In this document: positions 58,589 to 64,000 of the stretch, piece by piece
How the letters are laid out: every line of letters begins with the position of its first letter
Position numbering within the stretch: the first letter of the stretch is position 1
From: Kribbella qitaiheensis
GTDB taxonomy: Bacteria; Actinomycetota; Actinomycetes; Propionibacteriales; Kribbellaceae
Length of the DNA stretch: 64,000 nucleotides
NCBI RefSeq assembly: GCF_014217565.1
Contig: NZ_CP043661.1
Location: 5,022,001 to 5,086,000, forward strand
Direction of reading: 5' to 3'
Program-made: the position numbers and the translations under genes
The notes under the pieces: model-generated
Seen by the model: only the letters and a program-made list of their open reading frames with translations
Databases searched by the model: none
What the model was told of the DNA's origin: nothing

Positions 58589-59380
58589 CTACTGCCCGTT
58601 GCGCCAGGCGTTGTTGATCGCCACTTTGGCGTTCGGCGGGGTGAGCCGGATGGTTGCCCAGACCACCTTGCCGCCGGTGGAGGTCTGACTGGCGCCCCAG
58701 GCGGTCGCCAGGTGAGTCACGATGCCCAGCCCGAGGCCGCTCTCCCGGGTGGTGCTGGGCGGGCGGCGGATCGGGAAGACCGGATCCCCGTCCGAGACGG
58801 CCACCGTGAGCAACCGCCGGCGTAGTTCGAGCCTGAGGTCGGCGTCGGTGCGCGCATGCCGTACGACGTTGCCGATCAGCTCCGACACGATCGCGACGGC
58901 GTCCTCAACTAGGTCCTCGCAGCGCCACAGTTCACACGTGGCGGCGACGAACCGGCGGGCGACGCGCGCGCTGTGCGGCTCCGGTGCCAGCCGGAGTCTG
59001 GTCAGCTGCCGGGCCGGTGGACTGTGCATCGAGGCGAGCGCCGAGGCGAGGTCCGCGAAGACCGGAATGAACCGGGCGACGATCGCCGACTGCAACTGGA
59101 TCGCGCGGTCGTTCCGCTGGCCGGTGACGAGGATCAGTGGAATGCCCGACCAATCAGCGGTCTGCCTGGCGACCGCGGTGAAGACGCTGAGCGTGTAGGA
59201 CCTGGCCAGGACGAGATCCTGCAACTGCACGATCACCGCGTCGGGCTGGTCTGCCAGCGTCTTGAACAGGAACGTCCGCAGTCGCGGGGCGGTGGCCACC
59301 TCGAGCACGCCGGACGGGCTGATCACGGCTGCCCCGCCAACGGTGCGGAGGGCGATCTGCAAGGGAATCCCTCGACTCAT
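58589..59380 (-). CDS. STAS plus HATPase (anti-sigma-factor-like) regulator
   Basis: 263 residues. The first about 115 residues have a STAS-like fold (VISPSGVLEVATAPRLRTFL, QPDAVIVQLQDLVLARSYTL) but the phospho-Ser position is less clear than in the companion STAS protein. The second half is an RsbW/GHKL ATPase: ATCELWRCEDLVEDAVAIVS, ELIGNVVRHARTDADLRLEL, VSDGDPVFP, SGLGLGIVTHLATAWG. It probably switches partners with the STAS protein at 60323. It overlaps the CheB gene by 4 bases (ATGA). Confidence 0.85.
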   Translation of the reverse strand: MSRGIPLQIALRTVGGAAVISPSGVLEVATAPRLRTFLFKTLADQPDAVIVQLQDLVLARSYTLSVFTAVARQTADWSGIPLILVTGQRNDRAIQLQSAIVARFIPVFADLASALASMHSPPARQLTRLRLAPEPHSARVARRFVAATCELWRCEDLVEDAVAIVSELIGNVVRHARTDADLRLELRRRLLTVAVSDGDPVFPIRRPPSTTRESGLGLGIVTHLATAWGASQTSTGGKVVWATIRLTPPNAKVAINNAWRNGQ

Positions 59381-60297
59381 TGCCCGACGCCGCCGTCTCT
59401 GAGATTTTCGGATTCGCCCGCCGTCAGCCGGCCCCGAAGGAGCCTGGCCGCGGCTTTGGTCTCCTCCATGGAACCTGAATATCGCTCAGCTTGCGAGGTG
59501 TTGCCGCGTTCCCGTGCGGTCGCCGCCATCCGTTCGGCGAGGGAGGTCTTCTCGTCCAACGTGCGAAGGGCGGTCCAGAGGGCCGCTTGCAACTGCTGGT
59601 CGGTGGTGTCGAGCAGGGCGTCGGGCGACCAGGCGTGGCCGAGCTGACAGCGGAACCCGTTCTGGTCGGGGATCAGCATCGACAGCGCGCCGCCACAGTC
59701 CGGGCAGCTGAGATCCGCCGCCACGCCGAGGATGTGGCCGAGCTGGGTGCCGATCGCGGCGGCGGACAGCTGATGGTCGATGTCGACGTTGGCCAAGGCG
59801 TTGTCCGGCATCCCCCGGTACGCCGCGTCCTCCGGGTCCTGGACGATCGCCAGGCCGCCGCGAGACTTGATCGCGACCAGTCCGGCCGTACCGTCGTCGA
59901 GGACGCCGGACAGCACGACACCGACCACCGACGGGCCGCGATCCGCCGCGGCAGACCGGAAGAGGGCGTCGATCGAGGGGCGATGCCCGTTCTGGGCGGG
60001 AGCCTCGGACAGCACCAGGTGATCGGCACTGACCAGCAGGTGGTGGTCAGGCGTCGCGACGTACAGATGACCGTGTTGGATCGGCGTTCCGTCCTCGGCC
60101 GGATGGACCGGCAACGGGCTGACGGCGTCGAGAATGGAGGCGAGTGCGCTGGTACTGCCGGCTCGCAGGTGCAGCACGATCAGGACGGCGGCCGCCAGAT
60201 CTCCGGGCAGCGCCGACACCAGCGTCCGTAAGGCCTCGACCCCGCCGGCGGACGCCCCGATGACGACCAGATCCCGGAGGGGCCCGACCGGCCTCAT
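59377..60297 (-). CDS. CheB-type methylesterase with zinc-ribbon-like C-terminus
   Basis: 306 residues from ATG 60297; the frame runs 60 codons further but that part overlaps the STAS gene. Catalytic features: VVIGASAGGVEALRTLVSAL (Ser), VLIVLHLRAGSTSALASILD (His), and LSGVLDDGTAGLVAIKSRGG with NALANVDIDH near 190 (Asp). No receiver domain precedes it, unlike chemotaxis CheB. Then LSCPDCGGALSML and FRCQLGHAWSPDALL form a Cys-rich knuckle typical of CheB/CheR fusions. Reversible methylation of an unknown target is implied. Confidence 0.9.
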   Translation of the reverse strand: MRPVGPLRDLVVIGASAGGVEALRTLVSALPGDLAAAVLIVLHLRAGSTSALASILDAVSPLPVHPAEDGTPIQHGHLYVATPDHHLLVSADHLVLSEAPAQNGHRPSIDALFRSAAADRGPSVVGVVLSGVLDDGTAGLVAIKSRGGLAIVQDPEDAAYRGMPDNALANVDIDHQLSAAAIGTQLGHILGVAADLSCPDCGGALSMLIPDQNGFRCQLGHAWSPDALLDTTDQQLQAALWTALRTLDEKTSLAERMAATARERGNTSQAERYSGSMEETKAAARLLRGRLTAGESENLRDGGVGQ

Positions 60298-60322
60298 GGT
60301 CGGTCGCCGGCTGCCCTCGTCA

Positions 60323-60712
60323 TCAGGCGCCGCCCTGGCGCAGTGCGTCCTCGGCCGAGGCGAAGATTCTGAACTGGCCGCCGAGCCCGGTGATGGACAG
60401 CGGACGGTCGACCGGACGGCCCACACCGACCAATGCGAGATCGATTCCATGTCGGCCCGCAAGTTGCCGCGCCTCAACCAGATTTCCCAACCCCGCGGAA
60501 CTGCAGAACGTCACCGCGGACAGGTCGAGCAGCACCAGCCGGGCCGGCGGTACGACGGCCGCCCGGATCGCCTGGGCGGCGAACTCGGTACTGGCGATGT
60601 CGATCTCACCGGACATCCGGACGAGCATGACGCCGGGTTCGAGCTCCTCGGTCACGGCATCGAAGACCGTCCGGATCATCTCGTCGTCCGGTGACTCCGG
60701 TTGGCTCGTCAC
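60323..60712 (-). CDS. STAS-domain anti-sigma-factor antagonist
   Basis: 129 residues. STAS core: VMLVRMSGEIDIASTEFAAQ, VLLDLSAVTFCSSAGLGNLV with the phosphorylatable Ser in CSSAGL, and LSITGLGGQFRIFASAEDAL. First gene of the operon with CheB, STAS-ATPase and CheR. Acts with the ATPase at 58589 as a partner switch, likely controlling an alternative sigma factor or a non-transcriptional target. Confidence 0.93.
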   Translation of the reverse strand: MTSQPESPDDEMIRTVFDAVTEELEPGVMLVRMSGEIDIASTEFAAQAIRAAVVPPARLVLLDLSAVTFCSSAGLGNLVEARQLAGRHGIDLALVGVGRPVDRPLSITGLGGQFRIFASAEDALRQGGA

Positions 60713-61010
60713 GGCGGTCCTCCCCGAGGCGTGCTCTGCGGACGCCGGTCGGTCCTGGCGTGGGAGAACGGCCCTGCCCTCACCGTATGCCCGAACGCTC
60801 CGCAGTCACAACGGTTACATGGGTAGCGACCTCGGAGCGTGATCAAGCGGATTAGCGTTGCCTGTCCTCAACGGCCCCGCAGCCTCAGTCCGGTTGTAGA
60901 GGTAGGTGGGGCGACGGGCAAGTGCGATAAACACTCTCCGGAAGGGATCTGGCACAAAGAGTGAGGCTCGCCTGGCGGTGTTCAATGACCACGACTGAAG
61001 GAGCTGTGAT

Positions 61011-61760
61011 TTGAGTACGGTCGACGAGTTGTTGCGGGCGATCGACGACGCCGCGGATCCCGCCGTCGCAGCGGTGCTCGAGCGCTACTTCCAGCTCCAG
61101 CCCGGCGGCTACGGTTTCGGCGACCGGATGATCGGCGTCAAGCTCTCCACCTTGCGCGTCCTGCTGAAGCCCTACACCCGCGCCGGCCTACCGCTGCCCG
61201 ACCTCGAGAAGGCCCTCGCCAGCCCGATCCACGAGCACCGCCTCGCCGTACTGGCCCACCTCGCCGACCGCGCAGCTCTCGCCATCAAACCCCGTACTGC
61301 GAACGCTGCCGAGCTGGCCGAGATCTACGCCCTCTACCTACGCAACACGCAGTACGTGAACAACTGGGATCTCGTCGACTGCAGCGCGCCCCAAATCGTC
61401 GGCGGCCACCTCCTCGACAAACCTCGCGATCCCCTCTATAAACTAGTTGCCTCCAGCAACTTCTGGGAACGCCGCATCGCCCTGGTCGCCACCCAGCGCC
61501 TGATCGGCGAAGGTCAGACAACCGACACCTACAGCCTCTCCGCGCTGGTCCTCGATGACCCCGAAGACCTGATCCACAAGGCCTCCGGCTGGATGCTCCG
61601 CGAAGCCGGCAAGCGAGTCGCCGAGCCCGACCTACTCACCTTCCTCGACACCCACGCCGCCGAAATGCCCCGAACCATGCTCCGCTACGCCATCGAACGC
61701 CTCCCGCCCGAAGTACGCAAGCACTACCTGGCGATGAAGGCCGCCAAAAAGTTGCCCTGA
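61011..61760 (+). CDS. AlkD-type DNA alkylation repair glycosylase
   Basis: 249 residues, TTG start with AAGGAG 8 bases upstream. HEAT-like helical repeats of the AlkC/AlkD superfamily: VLERYFQLQPGGYGFGDRMI, HEHRLAVLAHLADRA, NNWDLVDCSAPQIVGGHLLD (contains the conserved W and D used to capture the modified base), SNFWERRIALVATQRLI. It removes alkylated purines without base flipping. Stand-alone gene. Confidence 0.93.
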   Translation: MSTVDELLRAIDDAADPAVAAVLERYFQLQPGGYGFGDRMIGVKLSTLRVLLKPYTRAGLPLPDLEKALASPIHEHRLAVLAHLADRAALAIKPRTANAAELAEIYALYLRNTQYVNNWDLVDCSAPQIVGGHLLDKPRDPLYKLVASSNFWERRIALVATQRLIGEGQTTDTYSLSALVLDDPEDLIHKASGWMLREAGKRVAEPDLLTFLDTHAAEMPRTMLRYAIERLPPEVRKHYLAMKAAKKLP

Positions 61761-61812
61761 ACAACAACGCGGCCCGCCGACCTCGCTGAGGTGAACGCGA
61801 ACGAACTGATGC

Positions 61813-63312
61813 TCAGTGTGAACTAGGGCTGTTCGACAGCGGCGGAGATTCCAGGGCGCAATGCCGGTGGGAGTGGACGAGTACCGGCTTGCGCGGTTCT
61901 GGACGGTGGTCGGCCAGGGTGATCCAGGCCAGTACTGCGCCACCTACCGCCAGGGCGGCGGAGATCACCATGGCCGTCATGAAGCTGTGGCCGAAGGCGA
62001 CGGGGTCTCGGTAGGAGTCGCCGGTGATCCCTGCGGCCAGCGGGATCGCGGCGACTGCCATCAGTTGGGCTGACCGAGCTACCGCGTTGTTCACGCCGGA
62101 AGCGATGCCGGCGTGATGGTCCTCGACCGACGACAACACGGTCGCGGTCAACGGTGCGACCGTGCACACCAATCCGAGCCCCAGTACGACGACCGCCGGC
62201 AGTACGTCGGTGAAGTACCCCGACCCGGGCCCGATCCGCCGCATCAGCAGGAATCCACCCGCCATCAGCACCGGGCCGATCGTCATGGGCAGCCGAGCGC
62301 CGATCCGCTCGGACAGGCTGCCCGCGTACCCCGACAAGCTCAGCATCAGCAAAGTCATCGGCAACAACGAGGCGCCGGCTCGCAAGGCGTCGTACCCGAG
62401 GACCGTCTGCAGGTAGACCACTACCAGGAAAGTCGCCGTCCCCAACGCCCCGTAGACGACGACCGTCACCAGATTCGCGCCGGTGAAGCGGAGGTTCTTG
62501 AAGATGCCCGGTGGCAGCATCGGGTGCGAGCTGCGCCGTTCGACCTCGACGAACACCGCGAGACCGGCGACACCGATCACCAGACTGGCCAGTACTGCGG
62601 GGTCGCCGAACCCGCGATCCCCGGCGCTGATCAGACCGAGCGTCACCCCGGCCAGCCCGATGGTCGCGAGCAGAGCGCCACTGATGTCGAGCTTCCCGGT
62701 GGAGTCTTCGTCACGAGTGTCCGGGACGTGCCGCATCGCGACCAGGACGGTGGCCAGCGCGAGCGGCAGGTTGATCAGGAAGATCAGCCGCCAGGAGCCG
62801 TGGTCCACCAGCGTGCCGCCGACGAACGGTCCGATCGCGGCCGCGACGGAGGTAAGGCCGGACCAGGCTCCGACCGCCTTGCCGCGGTCCGAGTGACGGA
62901 AGCTGGTCTGCAGGATCGCCAGACTGCCAGGAGTGAGCAGCGCGCCGCCGATACCTTGCAGTACCCGGCCGCCGATCATCACCTCGAGCGTCGGCGCCAG
63001 CGCGCAGACAGCAGAGGCAAGAGCGAACCAGATCACCCCGACGACGAAGAGCCGGCGGCGGCCGAGGCGGTCGCCGAGCGAGCCGCTGAGCAGGATCAGC
63101 GAGGCCAGCATCAGCATGTAGCCGTTCACGATCCACTGCAGCCCGGCGATCCCCGCATCGAGGTCGTCGCCCATCGCCGGCAGGGCGACGTTCACCACCG
63201 TGCCGTCCAGGAAGGCCATCCCGGATCCGAGCGCTGTGGCCGCCAGCACCCACCTGGCCCGAGCCGTACCGAAAGCGATCCGATCCGTTTCCTCAGGCTG
63301 TGCATCCACCAT
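61813..63312 (-). CDS. DHA2-family MFS multidrug exporter
   Basis: 499 residues from ATG 63312 (GTG 63318 also possible). 14 helices. D1 motif FLDGTVVNVALPAMGDDLDA, motif A SGSLGDRLGRRRLFVVGVIW, and AIGPFVGGTLVDHGSWRLIF. A second DHA2 exporter besides 33821, with little specific similarity beyond the family. It lies 16 bases after the lipoprotein gene on the same strand, so the two are likely cotranscribed; no local repressor is visible. Confidence 0.92.
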   Translation of the reverse strand: MVDAQPEETDRIAFGTARARWVLAATALGSGMAFLDGTVVNVALPAMGDDLDAGIAGLQWIVNGYMLMLASLILLSGSLGDRLGRRRLFVVGVIWFALASAVCALAPTLEVMIGGRVLQGIGGALLTPGSLAILQTSFRHSDRGKAVGAWSGLTSVAAAIGPFVGGTLVDHGSWRLIFLINLPLALATVLVAMRHVPDTRDEDSTGKLDISGALLATIGLAGVTLGLISAGDRGFGDPAVLASLVIGVAGLAVFVEVERRSSHPMLPPGIFKNLRFTGANLVTVVVYGALGTATFLVVVYLQTVLGYDALRAGASLLPMTLLMLSLSGYAGSLSERIGARLPMTIGPVLMAGGFLLMRRIGPGSGYFTDVLPAVVVLGLGLVCTVAPLTATVLSSVEDHHAGIASGVNNAVARSAQLMAVAAIPLAAGITGDSYRDPVAFGHSFMTAMVISAALAVGGAVLAWITLADHRPEPRKPVLVHSHRHCALESPPLSNSPSSH

Positions 63313-63328
63313 CTGCACAGAGTAGGCG

Positions 63329-64000
63329 TCACGGCTGCAGCGGTAGATCCAATTGCAGTACTGCGAGGGCCTGGCCGGCGGGGATGCCCGGCTGGACCGT
63401 CATGCCGGGCGGCTCGCCGACGGCGCAGCGCGTCTCGGCCAGCATCGGGCAGGTCGCGTTCTGCAGGCCGCCGCCGGACACGATCAGGTCGGTCGGCAAG
63501 GTGCTGTCGACGTCGGCCGTGAGCGGTTTGATCGCGGCCGAAGCGCGTCCCGTGCTCGACGGGACCCGCCGAACCACCGACCCGCTGAGGCGGTACGTCA
63601 GCTTGAACTTGGTTGGCGACGTGATCATCGGCAGCTCCTGGGAGCCGCTCACCATGGCCTGATTCACCGGAACGGGGTCGCCGTCCGCCAGCACCGTCAG
63701 ACTGCTCACCTGCGGCTTGGTCGGCATCATCATCCCCGGCAGTTCCTCACCGGAGTCAGGCAGCCGCAGCGGCAAGGTGGCGACAGCACTGCGCACGACC
63801 ACGTCTTCAGTGATGTCGAAGCTTCCGTCACCCCTCGGTACTGCGGCCAGCCGGATCCCCGGTGCCGTCAGCCCCGGCCCCTCGGGGGTCGGTGGTGCCT
63901 GGACCGACGCGGAACCGCCGCCGTTGGCCAGCGGTCCGGGACTCGGCGCGGTCGGCGCGCTGTTCTCGGCTGAGCATGCGGCGGTAGCGCTGAGCCCCAG
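63329..64000 (-). CDS. lipoprotein-like secreted protein, 5' end outside window
   Basis: 223 residues visible; the frame is open to the last base of the window. Near the edge LGLSATAACSAENSAPTAPS reads like the end of a lipoprotein signal with a lipobox (TAAC) and a Ser/Pro linker. The mature part (PGIRLAAVPRGDGSFDITED, VSSLTVLADGDPVPVNQAMV, FKLTYRLSGSVVRRVP, and a Cys pair in TCPMLAETRC) resembles FKBP-like or PASTA-free substrate domains only vaguely. The exporter follows. Function unknown. Confidence 0.75.
   Translation of the reverse strand: MGLSATAACSAENSAPTAPSPGPLANGGGSASVQAPPTPEGPGLTAPGIRLAAVPRGDGSFDITEDVVVRSAVATLPLRLPDSGEELPGMMMPTKPQVSSLTVLADGDPVPVNQAMVSGSQELPMITSPTKFKLTYRLSGSVVRRVPSSTGRASAAIKPLTADVDSTLPTDLIVSGGGLQNATCPMLAETRCAVGEPPGMTVQPGIPAGQALAVLQLDLPLQP

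Noticed and set aside
56957-58825. 622-codon plus-strand ORF
   Set aside because: Shadow of the CheR gene; composition typical of antisense frames.
60780-60840. SigB-like promoter (GTTAC...GGGTA) before the STAS operon
   Set aside because: The two boxes are only a few bases apart and on the wrong strand for the operon.

Overview
The window looks like chromosomal DNA from a high-GC, mycelial-type actinobacterium. Supporting signs are very high GC, many GTG/TTG starts, ATGA/GTGA gene overlaps, DUF3073, a polyprenol-phosphate mannose synthase, LytTR and NarL-type two-component systems, SARP-free LuxR/TrmB-like regulators and two actinobacterial c-di-AMP (ydaO-type) riboswitches. The frequent in-frame GTACTG/CAGTAC words recall Kribbella (Propionibacteriales). 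That genus assignment is an inference from memory, not a measurement.

Layout. 0-10 kb: a CHAD protein cut by the window edge, two cation/acetate-type symporter modules (each DUF485 + SSS symporter), the second translationally coupled to a LytS/LytR pair, a phosphoesterase, and two coupled membrane-anchored propeller proteins followed upstream by a truncated third copy. 10-17 kb: Ser/Thr kinase, secreted propeller protein, M20 peptidase and the pntAA-pntAB-pntB transhydrogenase operon. 17.4-19.7 kb: a gene-poor kilobase, a TrmB/LuxR-type regulator and a divergent 50-residue secreted peptide. 19.7-23 kb: purF and purM separated by a minisatellite, then DUF3073. 23-27 kb: an ABC exporter divergent from a NarL-type two-component system. 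26.9-31 kb: riboswitch-controlled NlpC/P60 hydrolase, threonine-dehydratase-like enzyme and a secreted beta-helix protein with RTX-like tail. 31-36.6 kb: small conserved proteins and a TetR/DHA2 efflux pair with clear operators. 36.7-39.8 kb: a receiver-domain/FAD-reductase fusion coupled to a cyclic-nucleotide-binding histidine kinase.

39.8-53 kb is a decay zone. It mixes intact genes (phosphotransferase, two DinB paralogues, NUDIX, GT39, peptidase E) with frameshifted or truncated remnants (DinB tail, GIY-YIG nuclease, CN-hydrolase, GNAT, VOC, small kinase, tyrosine recombinase, zinc protease). A riboswitch-controlled GH16 glucanase and three tRNA genes (Glu, Asp, Phe) lie in it. 53-64 kb: small metallopeptidase, mannosyltransferase, SIS isomerase with frameshift, LacI regulator, a CheR/CheB/STAS/ATPase signalling operon without CheA/CheW, an AlkD-type glycosylase, a second DHA2 exporter and a lipoprotein cut by the window end.

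The most interesting items are the c-di-AMP riboswitch on a glucanase gene, the peptide/regulator pair, the receiver-flavoreductase fusion and the orphan CheB/CheR partner-switch operon. Several frameshifts are single-base changes in short G/C runs, two of them the same extra G in a CCCGGCC context, so sequencing error must be excluded before calling all of them pseudogenes.
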